A stretch of 45,841 nucleotides of DNA from Lachnospiraceae bacterium (GTDB lineage Bacteria; Bacillota; Clostridia; Lachnospirales; Lachnospiraceae), in NCBI GenBank assembly GCA_015057615.1, contig SVEA01000121.1, positions 1 through 45,841 on the forward strand, given 5' to 3'. Every line of letters starts with the position of its first letter. Positions within the stretch are counted from its first letter, which is position 1. The translations under genes and the position numbers were made by a program. The notes under the pieces are model-generated. The model was not told where the DNA came from, did no database searches, and was given only the letters and a program-made list of their open reading frames with translations. Of the stretch, positions 8,735-17,117 are shown in pieces.

Positions 8735-9838
8735 TTATCCAGCAACGGTATAACAGAAATATTGATCAAATATAATTCGCAGCATTTTCATGCAAAATTC
8801 TGCTTTCCCTGGATAAAGGTAATTACGACCTCTTCGCTTTATTTCTTTTCTATAGCCTTCCTGCTTTTTTATTCGCTCGTCATAAGTAAGCACCTGCGAA
8901 TCCCGATAGATCTTATATGCCAGGTGAATGCGTATAGTATCGATATCTTTATGGTTCTTTTTAAGGAATCCTTTCATTTTCTGATACCGCATTTCTATCT
9001 CTGCCGAGTTCTCCCTCATTACAATGCCAAGAAATAATTCCTCCAATTGGATCGTATACTGCATCCCCTTGTCCAAGCTTTCTACAGGCTGAAATGCGCT
9101 TAGACATTCTCTTGCTTTCTCCCATAGGCCCTGGTCCAGATAGGAATAGTATTCCAGCATTCTCTGCCACCCAATGATCGGATTACTCAAATCCTTTGCA
9201 TGAATTTCCCGGTTAAATTCCAAAGAAAGATCTCCATAGGTCTTCCCCTTTTGGAGGTCTGGCAATTGCTCCAGCTGCTTAATATAAAAATACCGGGCAC
9301 TCTTATTTTTTCGCAGCGCCAAATAATTAGCTCCGTCGTTATTGCCAAAGTACTTGATCGGTAATCCATTCGCGATTAGCATGATGATACCAAATAGACC
9401 AAATGTAAAAGTAAACAACCAAGCCGTATAGGTGAAAGCAATATTGGCAAAGGATAGGCACAGAAAAAACACTCCTGTTATTCCATTCAAAAGAATACCC
9501 CCAAGATTATTCAAAGCATATGGTGTTTTTCTATTGGTTATATGGGGAGGAAGCATTAAACATTGCCCTATGGATTCCCGATCGCTATATGTTTTCATTC
9601 TCCAACGGTGGCCCTCTCTTACAAGGACTTTATTCCATATCCGAAAGGACAGGAAACGATATCCGGTAAGTTTTCCAAAGAGCAGGTGACCGGATTCATG
9701 TACGATAATCTGTAAATAAAAGGACAGTGTTATTGCAGCAGCGGTGGTCATGATGAGAAGCAGAATGCTTGGAATCGAGTGTAAACAGCTATCAAAGGTA
9801 TACTCGAGCATTTCATAAACTGCCTGCAATTTTTTCAC
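8735..9838 (-). CDS. M50 (site-2-protease-like) zinc metallopeptidase of the Tad-like locus
   Basis: 367 aa from GTG 9838. An ATG at 9850 is in frame, but it is part of the leader element's AATGAGG ribosome site, and GTG sits six bases after GAGG as in the sister copies. The first membrane helix carries the zinc motif HESGH (residues 47-51 from the GTG), and a later NNDG supplies the third ligand typical of M50 peptidases. Four or more membrane segments lie in the first 170 residues. The last 200 residues are soluble and helical. M50 enzymes cut transmembrane helices. Lying between four single-span pilin-like genes and the anchored surface proteins, it is a candidate processor of those proteins, since no prepilin peptidase is seen here. 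Confidence 0.8.
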   Translation of the reverse strand: MKKLQAVYEMLEYTFDSCLHSIPSILLLIMTTAAAITLSFYLQIIVHESGHLLFGKLTGYRFLSFRIWNKVLVREGHRWRMKTYSDRESIGQCLMLPPHITNRKTPYALNNLGGILLNGITGVFFLCLSFANIAFTYTAWLFTFTFGLFGIIMLIANGLPIKYFGNNDGANYLALRKNKSARYFYIKQLEQLPDLQKGKTYGDLSLEFNREIHAKDLSNPIIGWQRMLEYYSYLDQGLWEKARECLSAFQPVESLDKGMQYTIQLEELFLGIVMRENSAEIEMRYQKMKGFLKKNHKDIDTIRIHLAYKIYRDSQVLTYDERIKKQEGYRKEIKRRGRNYLYPGKAEFCMKMLRIIFDQYFCYTVAG

Positions 9839-9844
9839 ATTTTT

Positions 9845-9911
9845 CCTCATTTCTGCACGGCTTTTTGCATATCTTGGAGTTTGTGGATGCCGCGCGGACG
9901 CAAACTCTGTA
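9845..9911 (-). promoter_or_regulatory. Leader element A, copy 1 (pseudoknot-capable, carries the ribosome site)
   Basis: On the transcript strand: arm GAGTTTGCG (9907-9899), then GCGCGGC (9895-9889), then CACAAACTC (9885-9877), a 15-base A-rich linker, then GCCGTGC (9861-9855), then AGAAATGAGG and six bases to the GTG start. The first and third parts form stem 1. The loop strand GCGCGGC pairs with the downstream GCCGTGC (one G-U), giving an H-type pseudoknot that abuts the ribosome site. Confidence 0.75.
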
Positions 9912-9945
9912 ATTGAAATAATTTAAATTTATTCAATTTTCTCTC

Positions 9946-10323
9946 TTACCTAATTGATGTATATTGTATCCTTTCGATATTTCCTTTCGTATTATATTGA
10001 TAGCTTTTTCGATACTCTGTAGCTTCTATTTTATAATCCATAATTTTTTCTGCTTTGTGCTCCTGCTTACGGATAAGATAACCGTTGACCTCAATATCAT
10101 ATTCCAGTTCATGAAATAAGGAGGCTATTAGCTTTGCATTGGATATGACATCTTCCTCTTCTATATATTGCTCATAGAAAACCGTATCCTCTGCCTTCCA
10201 ACCTTCCCGAATTGCAGTGATCGACGTATCAATCTCTAATATTTCTTTCATAAATAAGAATAAGCCTAGAACAAATAGAAGCGTCGAAAAAAACATCCGA
10301 ATTAATTTCGTTACATCTGTCAT
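9946..10323 (-). CDS. Small single-span pilin-like protein
   Basis: 125 aa from ATG 10323. An upstream in-frame ATG at 10335 lies within the ribosome site GGAGGAAG, so the later start fits better. The start MTDVTKLIRMFFSTLLFVLG has the same layout as its three neighbours (a D-x-TK motif, then one membrane helix). The middle holds EEDVISNAKLIASLFHEL and DIEVNGYLI, matching the neighbours' 'G.EV.NLI.....Y..I.V' motif. It lacks the class III prepilin (Flp) cleavage motif. It is the most diverged of four paralogues, and a minor-pilin role is an inference. Confidence 0.65.
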   Translation of the reverse strand: MTDVTKLIRMFFSTLLFVLGLFLFMKEILEIDTSITAIREGWKAEDTVFYEQYIEEEDVISNAKLIASLFHELEYDIEVNGYLIRKQEHKAEKIMDYKIEATEYRKSYQYNTKGNIERIQYTSIR

Positions 10324-10370
10324 ATCTTCCTCCACATTCCGCTGATAACAGTGGCATAACTATTTCCGCT

Positions 10371-10817
10371 TTATTTCTGGCGGAATCGAATACCCAGGAG
10401 TACATCATTTTCGTTAATATCTAATTCGCCGTAGAACAATGCCGTTGGTTTAATATAATTTTCATGCGTAAAGTTCTGAAGGCTCCTTATTTGTGTTCCG
10501 TTTATATAGGTATTTTCCTTGGTCATTGTTTTTACATAGATATAAATAGGCGCCGTTTCCTCCGCTTCAAAATCTCCTAATTTTTTACGAATTATATTTA
10601 CCACATCACTTCCATAGACCTCACAATGATCAAACCACTTTATGTCACTATCCTTTAAATCATTATTCAGTGAAATCATTTGTGCGATCGCAGTTTCATT
10701 CAAATTTCTTGCTGTTCGCATTGCGGAAAATCCCAGCATTACTAAAATACAGGTTATTAGGGTCGCTGCTGCTAATATCATTATCTTTGTAGCATCGGTA
10801 ATATGGTTTGTTCTCAC
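10371..10817 (-). CDS. Small single-span pilin-like protein
   Basis: 148 aa from GTG 10817. An in-frame ATG at 10916 would add 33 residues, but those are translated from the leader element. GTG follows GAGG by six bases, and the product then aligns with its paralogues at residue 1 (MRTNHITDATKIMILAAATL versus MRANQMTDVTKVFILVATVI). A membrane helix spans about 9-30. The middle motif is GSDVVNIIRKKL, then IYIYVKT. It ends with NPTA-like 'IKPTALFYGELDINENDVLLGI', again shared with the paralogues ('INP.A...G...... I.I.F'). It is probably a fibre or pseudopilin subunit of the Tad-like machine. Confidence 0.7.
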   Translation of the reverse strand: MRTNHITDATKIMILAAATLITCILVMLGFSAMRTARNLNETAIAQMISLNNDLKDSDIKWFDHCEVYGSDVVNIIRKKLGDFEAEETAPIYIYVKTMTKENTYINGTQIRSLQNFTHENYIKPTALFYGELDINENDVLLGIRFRQK

Positions 10818-10823
10818 TTTTGA

Positions 10824-10890
10824 CCTCGTTTCTGCGCGGCTTATTACGCATTCCGGAGTTTGCGGATGCCGCGCAGACACAAACTCTCTG
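10824..10890 (-). promoter_or_regulatory. Leader element A, copy 2
   Basis: Transcript order: GAGTTTGTG (10886-10878), TGCGCGGC (10875-10868), CGCAAACTC (10864-10856), linker, GCCGCGCA (10841/10840-10833), AGAAACGAGG, six bases, GTG. Stem 2 is 8 bp and perfect, with a U-A pair extending it where other copies have a mismatch. Stem 1 is 9 bp with one G-U. The ribosome site is GAGG at 10824-10827. Confidence 0.75.
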
Positions 10891-10992
10891 TAAAAAATCG
10901 CTTTTCTTTCTGCCAACGCCGCATTCCATCGTCAAAGGCGGCATAAAACCTAAGGTAAGGGGAACGCCAAGCCAATGCCTGAATACCTGTTG

Positions 10993-11487
10993 TTACGGCT
11001 GTTGTTCAAAATGAATGCAAATGATTGCTCCGTTATCATCTTTGCAGGTATTCCCGAGGTACATTGCCATCGGATTGATATAGCCATACTCCTGTTTTTT
11101 TGTTGCAGCTGTCGTATTGGGAACCTGACCCTGCGGTCCCTCTTCCTCTAATCTCTTTCCTTCCCGATCAGCAACATAGACATAATTATAGGTGGTGAAG
11201 TCCCCATTTAATGTTTTTACTTCAATTGCAAGATACTGTTTCTCATCAACCGCCTCTTTGATCAGGCTGATTACTTCGCTGCCGGGAATTAGGCTCCCTT
11301 CATACAGGGATAGATCAATTTCACTGTACTGACCTTGAAGCTCATTAAATTTATTTGTATTTACCTGAATGGATGATTTTCCATTCGCAACAAGCTTAAA
11401 CCCCAATGCACATAATAGACAGACAATGATTACTGTAGCCACCAGGATGAACACCTTGGTTACATCCGTCATTTGATTTGCTCTCAT
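10993..11487 (-). CDS. Small single-span pilin-like protein
   Basis: 164 aa from ATG 11487 (MRANQMTDVTK). The longer in-frame start at 11532 runs back into the preceding gene and makes an N-terminus unlike the paralogues. One membrane helix (VFILVATVIIVCLLCALGF) is followed by KSSIQVNTNKFNELQGQYSE, then IDLSLYEGSLIPGSEVISLI and YLAIEVKT. The C-terminal GYINPMAMYLG and ICIHF are shared with the 168-aa paralogue. The gap to the upstream gene is 20 bases. Between this gene's stop and the next leader element lies about 100 bases with a GCCGCC/GGCGGC-type hairpin. It lacks an Flp-type G|xxxxEY site. Confidence 0.75.
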   Translation of the reverse strand: MRANQMTDVTKVFILVATVIIVCLLCALGFKLVANGKSSIQVNTNKFNELQGQYSEIDLSLYEGSLIPGSEVISLIKEAVDEKQYLAIEVKTLNGDFTTYNYVYVADREGKRLEEEGPQGQVPNTTAATKKQEYGYINPMAMYLGNTCKDDNGAIICIHFEQQP

Positions 11488-11507
11488 GGTTTTTCTCTTT
11501 CTAACAC

Positions 11508-12014
11508 TTAAATCTGGGTAAACTTGATGCAAATGATGACACCATTCGCATCTTTGTAAACTTTACCGGTAAATTGGGCGGCAGGATTAATGTAATCACT
11601 CGATTTTTTATCTGCTTTCAATTGCGTATCAGCGTTATCCTTGATCATATCTCCAAGAGATGCGGCGGTACTCGTATTTGAATCTGGATCTTTAAATTCA
11701 TAATTATAGTCCCTATATGTATTTGCTTTACTTGCTTTTGTATTAACGGTAATAGAAAGATAACTCTCGCTTTCAATTGCTTTCCGTATCAGGTTGGTAA
11801 CTTCGCTTCCCTGCACGTTAGCACCGTCATAGATTGCTAAGTCGATATCACTGTACTGACTGGTCATATTGTTAAAATTATTGGTACTTGCATTGACGGA
11901 TGATTTTCCTTCGTTCACCATCTTAAAGCCTACGGCGCATAATACGCAAACCACAATAACGGTTGCCACCAGAATTAGTACTTTTGTTGCATCTGCCATA
12001 TTATTTGTTTTCAT
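11508..12014 (-). CDS. Small single-span pilin-like protein, first of the tandem array
   Basis: 168 aa from ATG 12014. The in-frame ATG at 12026 is inside the leader element's ATGAGG, so it is the ribosome site rather than the start. N-terminus MKTNNMADATKVLILVATVI, one membrane helix to about residue 30, then KSSVNASTNNFNNMTSQYSD, IDLAIYDG and GSEVTNLIRKAI. The C-terminus reads YINPAAQFTGKVYKDANGVI. It is closely related to the 164-aa neighbour, which points to tandem duplication. As first and best-led gene of the array it is the likeliest major subunit. Confidence 0.75.
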   Translation of the reverse strand: MKTNNMADATKVLILVATVIVVCVLCAVGFKMVNEGKSSVNASTNNFNNMTSQYSDIDLAIYDGANVQGSEVTNLIRKAIESESYLSITVNTKASKANTYRDYNYEFKDPDSNTSTAASLGDMIKDNADTQLKADKKSSDYINPAAQFTGKVYKDANGVIICIKFTQI

Positions 12015-12020
12015 TGATCT

Positions 12021-12085
12021 CCTCATTTCTGCGCGGCTTTTTTTAATCCTAGAGTTTGTGATTTCCGCGCGGACACAAACTCTGT
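12021..12085 (-). promoter_or_regulatory. Leader element A, copy 3
   Basis: Transcript order: GAGTTTGTG (12082-12074), GCGCGG (12070-12065), CACAAACTC (12060-12052), A-rich linker, GCCGCGC (12037-12031), AGAAATGAGG, six bases, ATG. Stem 1 is 9 bp and perfect. Stem 2 is GCGCGG/CCGCGC, 6 bp and perfect. Confidence 0.8.
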
Positions 12086-12163
12086 GAGTAGAATTTTATT
12101 TTCTGTAAGTGAATTTCAATCGGAACCTCTTTATCCATATTGCAGGACATAGCATATCTTGGT

Positions 12164-12430
12164 TTGAGTGTCAAAAGCCTTCTTAACAAATCGTCTCCAT
12201 CATTTTGCACAAATCAAAGAACTACTTAAGTAATAGGAAACAATATTTTACTTCGCAACTGTTTGAAGTCGTTGGCACGTACCATTACGTACTTCAATTC
12301 AAGTATTGCGTTTTTTGCAATGCTTTTGGGAACATGTGTTGCGAATGAAATTTGTTTCCTATTACTTGTCAACACATAGATTGTGCAAATTGACGAAGTC
12401 GAGTTTATAAATCAGCTTTTGACACTCTAA
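12164..12430. repeat. Nested palindromic repeat, copy 2 (~267 bp)
   Basis: Outer arms GAGTGTCAAAAGC (12166-12178) and GCTTTTGACACTC (12415-12427) are perfect over 13 bp. Inner arms (ATTTTGCACAAATC at the left, GATTGTGCAAATTGACG at the right) follow. The core hairpin ATTGC-GTTTTTT-GCAAT (12305-12321) matches ACTGC-GTTTTTT-GCAGT of copy 1 with a C-G to T-A pair swap. The middle differs by a deletion of about 27 bases. It lies between the TadB-TadC fusion gene and the pilin-like array, upstream of leader element A copy 3. Confidence 0.8.
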
Positions 12431-12447
12431 TCAATATCCTGTAGTAA

Positions 12448-14463
12448 CTAGATATTCTGCATTGCTTCCTGAAACATCTGAAGCTCTTCAATACTTGCCA
12501 GTAAGAGCGGTAAGGTCAGGTAAGCCATAACAAAGCCAGTCGGAAGCCACGACAGCGGTTTTGCTATATCCGCCCGTTTCTGTACGGAGATTTCATTCTC
12601 CTGTTTCCTGCGATCATGGTAATTCTCCCGGTCGGAGGAAATCTCATCAAATGCCTTCTCCATGGACATCACATCGCACCGGATCAGATTATCTACCAAA
12701 CGCTGAAAAGGAGGGTAGCTTTCCTTTTCCCTAAGGCGGGTCAATGCCTCGATTTCACCGCTATTATAGTTGTTGATACACTCCTGAATGGATTGCTTAA
12801 ATACTACGGCAAATAGTTCCAACTCCTCCAGGAGATCTTTGACTGTGATATGATCAATATACATTGACATATAAATGATGGAATGAAACTGATTTACTTC
12901 GTCCTCCATACTCATCAGTAGTACTTTCTTTTTAAAAAGCAGCATCCAGTAAGGGATATAATAAGCAATGAGAGCAATTCCAAAGCAGAGGATAAGCTCA
13001 TACCACTTAAGGTATTCCTGCCGGTACTGCTTCACCCTTTCAAAAATCAGTTCCGCTACGCTCTCATTCCGGCGAGTGTTATAAAAGACTTTTTCTTCTT
13101 CCAGCTCCTGTAGTATTTTCTCTTTCGTCAATTCCCCCTTATCTTTATATAAATTTACCTTCTCCAGAATCATCTCCTCCATCCTTTCCCGCTGACTTTG
13201 ATTCATTGCCATAAATTCAGAGGATAGGGTCGGTACACTGGTTAATATAATGGTTCGATTATTCTGATGGATGTAGAATATTAATAAAAGTGACAGGCTG
13301 AACGCAAATGTTGATGTGATCATTCTTTTTAGAAGCAGTTGCCTTGGGGAGATTGATTCTCCCATGCGTTTTAAAGTATCTCTTAAGTGGACCAACTTTC
13401 CATAATGCTTTTCCGAATAATTATCCAGTGCCTTTTTGATTACTTTTACCTTCTCCAGCTTCTTTAGGTACCGGTATTCTTTTGGCAGAAGCTGCCTGGT
13501 TTCTTTCAGATGATTGTTTAATACATAGACTGCCATTGTCGTAATCAGAGTGGCTGTTACTAAGAGGATGCCCGGCTTACCATTATAGAAAGCATTCAGC
13601 TCCGGCATCATAGATATCCCAAATTTCCGGATCGCGTCAATCGGAATAATCGCTGCAATCGTGACGAAGGTTACACCGGAGAACAGAAAGCTTAGCTTCT
13701 TCTGTTTTAGTAATTCCATATTGATTTCTTTTTTCAAATTTTCAATATTCGCAGTAAAGAGAAACTGTCCATGCACTTTTTTATCCGAATATTCGAGAAC
13801 CCCTACGCAAAGTGACAAAAACATCTTTAGGTATTTGTTATGCGTTGCCGCATTATACTTCGCGATCTCTTCCTTTAGATTATTGGATACCAGAATTTCA
13901 TATAATTTTGCCGCATGTACTTTCATTTCATAGCCCAATCCGTCCATTGCATTGAGAATGGCATCATCCACCATCCGGTTGACATGATAATTGTGCCGTA
14001 CCTCCGAAAGGAAAATCACCATATCTTCGAATAGTCTTGTTTCGGTCCTATGAATCATGAAGCTGATGATTTCATTATTAATGACATAGATTAGGATTAT
14101 TCCTACCCATAGATTATTAAAATTCGGGTTCCGAAGGTATAAAAAGCCTGCCGCGATCAAACAGGTAAGCCATGTTACCAGTGTTGTTCTTACGGTTTGG
14201 ATTGCGGTTTCTTTTTCCTCTCCGGGATACAATATTTCATACCTTCGGGTGATTTTCTTCATATAGGTTTTTGCAGGAGGAAACTTATTTAGCATGCTAT
14301 AGATTCGAAGCAGCGTTCGATTTTTATTCTTTTTTGCTGACAGCGATGCCCCGAAATTTTCTTTTCTCTTATCCCTTCGTTCGATATTGCAAAGGATTCC
14401 TATCACAATCGGAAGAACAACGGCTAAAGCGATTCCAGTAACAAATAGTAATTGTTTATCCAT
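12448..14463 (-). CDS. TadB-TadC fusion, inner-membrane platform protein
   Basis: 671 aa, about twice the size of a single TadB or TadC. It has hydrophobic segments at about 5-25, 95-135 and 255-315 in the first half, and 370-395, 485-510 and 635-655 in the second. Each half shows the T2SSF-type pattern of a cytoplasmic helical block between membrane segments (for example ETRLFEDMVIFLSEVRHNYH and EVNQFHSIIYMSMYIDHIT). T2SSF proteins form the membrane platform on which the secretion ATPase works. The start overlaps the stop of the ATPase gene by 8 bases. The downstream neighbour is the palindromic repeat and then the pilin-like array. Confidence 0.8.
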   Translation of the reverse strand: MDKQLLFVTGIALAVVLPIVIGILCNIERRDKRKENFGASLSAKKNKNRTLLRIYSMLNKFPPAKTYMKKITRRYEILYPGEEKETAIQTVRTTLVTWLTCLIAAGFLYLRNPNFNNLWVGIILIYVINNEIISFMIHRTETRLFEDMVIFLSEVRHNYHVNRMVDDAILNAMDGLGYEMKVHAAKLYEILVSNNLKEEIAKYNAATHNKYLKMFLSLCVGVLEYSDKKVHGQFLFTANIENLKKEINMELLKQKKLSFLFSGVTFVTIAAIIPIDAIRKFGISMMPELNAFYNGKPGILLVTATLITTMAVYVLNNHLKETRQLLPKEYRYLKKLEKVKVIKKALDNYSEKHYGKLVHLRDTLKRMGESISPRQLLLKRMITSTFAFSLSLLLIFYIHQNNRTIILTSVPTLSSEFMAMNQSQRERMEEMILEKVNLYKDKGELTKEKILQELEEEKVFYNTRRNESVAELIFERVKQYRQEYLKWYELILCFGIALIAYYIPYWMLLFKKKVLLMSMEDEVNQFHSIIYMSMYIDHITVKDLLEELELFAVVFKQSIQECINNYNSGEIEALTRLREKESYPPFQRLVDNLIRCDVMSMEKAFDEISSDRENYHDRRKQENEISVQKRADIAKPLSWLPTGFVMAYLTLPLLLASIEELQMFQEAMQNI

Positions 14464-16285
14464 CCTGCACCTCCTTGAGACTTCTGTGAAAGGTCAAAAA
14501 CTGCTCTTTTTCCTTTTCGGTTAAGCTCCTGCATATTTTCTGAACACTGCGTTCACTAAAAGAATTCTTACACACATATCTTCCATTCTCATAGACAATG
14601 AGATCTCTCGTCCGGTAGGTCCTCCTTCTTGCCATTCTTTTAAGAGCCTCCATCAGACAGTCATGATAATCCTCCGGCCATACTTCCTCCTTGGAAAGCG
14701 GAACGATTTCGGTAATATGGCTGATAAACCGATGTCCATCCCCCGATTTTTCCCAATGAATATCAAGATTAATTGAGCCGGCAACCTGTTCCTCTGCTAC
14801 CTGCTCATTCGTGAAGGTTCCGCAGGAAAGCGTTGCATTACGAAAATATTCCACTAAATCATTGGTAGAAACACAATGACAAGTGCACATTGTTGATTTC
14901 GTCCCTGCCTGCGTTAGGGTGATGTAGGAGTTCGCCAGTGGAAAGGAGGCAACCTCTCCTAAAATCATAATTGCAGCATCGGTCTTTTTCTGCAGATTAA
15001 TCGATTCAATGATTCCGACCTCCTCGGTGCTTCGAAAGCTTGCGATATTTAGATGCGGATAGGTATTATTCAACCACAATTCAAATTCCTGCTCGGTCGT
15101 ACGAATGGGATACCGTTGGTCAATAAACTGTACCATGGCTTTCAGAAAGGTTGTCTTACCGGAGTTCTGATCTCCGGACAAAATCATGTTAAGACATCCC
15201 TTCACTGCCCATTTTACTAATTCAATGACCGCTTCTTTCCCGGTATCATTCACCAGCGTTTCGATCGGCATCCGCTTGGCACTATCAAACTTGCGGACAA
15301 AAAATGCCCACCCGCTCGTAAGCTTAGGCCTTACTACCACGACGCGGCATCCATCCTGCAAGTAATTTAGCTTATATCCGTTCGTCGAAGTCAGATGCCC
15401 CACATTATCAAAGAGATAAAGGTTTTTACATACACGAATCAATTCGCTCCTACAGCCAAAGGTTAGAAAGGACAGATGAATTGGTTTTCCATGCAGGAAC
15501 ACCCAGAAACTGTCAAAGGTATACTTATTGGTCACATCCTGCGATTGCATAATCTCTTCCATATAATTGTACTGCCCGGAGGTTATACCGGATACTCCTC
15601 CGCTGCATCCGTCGATGTTCATATCCCGGATTTCATCCATAATGGAGAATCCGTACGTTTCCTGATAGATGCGCTGTGTCAAGACCTCCAGCTTATCCAT
15701 ATAGGTGGGATTCTTTGCAAATCTTTCATAGGCATGGTTGATATCCTCCTTGTTCACCTCGTAGTGAATGCCGAACGAATTCTCTTTTTCTGCTTCAAAA
15801 TGGCAATGCTCACTCAGCATTGCAAAAGCATCCTTACGGTATTCCTGCTTATACTGCTGCAACAATATCTCAAATTTATCCTGGGAGGACAGCTTCTGCG
15901 GCTTTTGAAACGGTATGACCCGGTCAATCGTATCTTCACTAATCTGCAGATTGTTCTGCAGTAATTCCTTGATATAATCCTTTACATATTCCTTCTCCCC
16001 AAGGTTTCCCTGCGCACAGGAACGAAGAGCGTTCTTAAGCCGTACCTTCTGCCTTTCCCGCTTCTTTGTCTCGGTCTTATTCAAATAAAGCTCGGCAATA
16101 TTTTGATTGGTAATTCCGTTAAACAGCATCCGAATGGATTCTTTTAAATAAGAAATGGCGAAGATATCTACCGAATCCTGCTCTTCCTCCGGCTCCAGAT
16201 CCTTCTTAAAGATAAAATAGATGGTTAGAAGAACGAATGCCGTTACCAGAGCGATGATTATTGTATTACCATGCGGATAATTCAT
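14456..16285 (-). CDS. tadA: TadA/CpaF-type secretion ATPase with N-terminal membrane anchor
   Basis: 609 aa from ATG 16285. An open frame extends to 16447, but it would lie inside the upstream gene, and AAGGA precedes this ATG. Residues 8-26 (TIIIALVTAFVLLTIYFIF) form a membrane anchor, which is uncommon for TadA. Walker A is GDQNSGKTT at 371-379. The Walker B-like segment AAIMILGEVAS (437-447) matches CpaF 'IIVGEVRG' but lacks the Arg. CTCH at 467-470 corresponds to the His box. It powers assembly of the fibre together with the TadB-TadC fusion. It overlaps the upstream gene by 20 bases and the downstream one by 8. Confidence 0.85.
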   Translation of the reverse strand: MNYPHGNTIIIALVTAFVLLTIYFIFKKDLEPEEEQDSVDIFAISYLKESIRMLFNGITNQNIAELYLNKTETKKRERQKVRLKNALRSCAQGNLGEKEYVKDYIKELLQNNLQISEDTIDRVIPFQKPQKLSSQDKFEILLQQYKQEYRKDAFAMLSEHCHFEAEKENSFGIHYEVNKEDINHAYERFAKNPTYMDKLEVLTQRIYQETYGFSIMDEIRDMNIDGCSGGVSGITSGQYNYMEEIMQSQDVTNKYTFDSFWVFLHGKPIHLSFLTFGCRSELIRVCKNLYLFDNVGHLTSTNGYKLNYLQDGCRVVVVRPKLTSGWAFFVRKFDSAKRMPIETLVNDTGKEAVIELVKWAVKGCLNMILSGDQNSGKTTFLKAMVQFIDQRYPIRTTEQEFELWLNNTYPHLNIASFRSTEEVGIIESINLQKKTDAAIMILGEVASFPLANSYITLTQAGTKSTMCTCHCVSTNDLVEYFRNATLSCGTFTNEQVAEEQVAGSINLDIHWEKSGDGHRFISHITEIVPLSKEEVWPEDYHDCLMEALKRMARRRTYRTRDLIVYENGRYVCKNSFSERSVQKICRSLTEKEKEQFLTFHRSLKEVQDG

Positions 16286-17117
16286 CTCGTTCGTTCCTTT
16301 CCTCCAGATCAATTTCAATTCCTGCAAGCTTACTAATTTTCTCGGTCGATTTTTTAGCCTCTTCGATAAAAAACAGATTTTCATCATTCTTACAGCAGCC
16401 AAGATTATCCTTGATAAATTCGGCTGCCCTTCCGTCACAGAGAGCATCCCGAAAAGAGGTATGATAGGGAATCACTCCGGAATTGCTGGCTTTTAGATAT
16501 TTGCGATAATGCCTGCGAATATTGTTTATATTATATTTCGAGTTGTCGTCATAGCAGCCAATAAGATAAAACACCTTCTGCTTAGTTAAATTCGGATAAT
16601 TTGATAGACAGGCTTCGATCAAACCTGTATTTTGGCTAAGATTAATGACGATTACATCCGAAGCCTCCAGTATTTTATGCGACAACGGATGCTTCCCGGA
16701 GCACACATCGATAAAAACCACATCCACCAGTTCTTCCATGGTACGTAACAGCTTCAAGATCACCATATTCATTTCATATTCAAAGGAAGCCTGATTCCTC
16801 TTCGAGGTTCCAGGAAGAAGACTGACTTTTGTGTTCGGGATGGAAATACAGCAGTTTTCAAGGTCCTCTCTCGTTAATTTTCCTGCCTTAAAGCTGCGAA
16901 CCAGGGCATCCAGCCCGACATCCTGAAAATATCCGCTGGAATCCGCATTCTTTGCATTTCTTCCAACCAAGGGCGCTTCCAGATTATTTAACATAAAATG
17001 CGTATGCGTCAGTAAACATCTCTTTCGATACAGAATCCCGGTAATCAAAGCATTTGCTAACATATTGCTGGTAGCTCCCGTCTGTCCGTGCACCGGCGAC
17101 CAATATGCAATTTTCAC
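16266..17117 (-). CDS. TadZ/CpaE-like MinD-fold protein
   Basis: 283 aa, GTG start at 17117 after GGAGGG. It begins MKIAYWSPVHGQTGATSN, a MinD/ParA P-loop in which the usual Lys residues are replaced, so nucleotide binding may be weak or altered. VVFIDVCSG (about 135) stands at the Walker B/switch position. DVIVINLSQN (about 160) is the next core strand typical of the family. TadZ/CpaE proteins localise Tad pilus machinery. It is a paralogue of the 280-aa gene at 19048 (MKIAFWSNARQCGVTSN). Its GTGA start overlaps the stop of the preceding gene, so translation is coupled. Confidence 0.75.
   Translation of the reverse strand: MKIAYWSPVHGQTGATSNMLANALITGILYRKRCLLTHTHFMLNNLEAPLVGRNAKNADSSGYFQDVGLDALVRSFKAGKLTREDLENCCISIPNTKVSLLPGTSKRNQASFEYEMNMVILKLLRTMEELVDVVFIDVCSGKHPLSHKILEASDVIVINLSQNTGLIEACLSNYPNLTKQKVFYLIGCYDDNSKYNINNIRRHYRKYLKASNSGVIPYHTSFRDALCDGRAAEFIKDNLGCCKNDENLFFIEEAKKSTEKISKLAGIEIDLEERNERDELSAW

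Noticed and set aside
10818-10916. 33-residue extension of the 148-aa pilin-like protein
   Set aside because: It is translated leader element A; alignment with paralogues and the GAGG-N6-GTG site favour 10817.
16286-16447. Longer N-terminus for the TadA ATPase
   Set aside because: It would lie wholly inside the upstream gene. The start at 16285 has a ribosome site and opens directly into a membrane helix.
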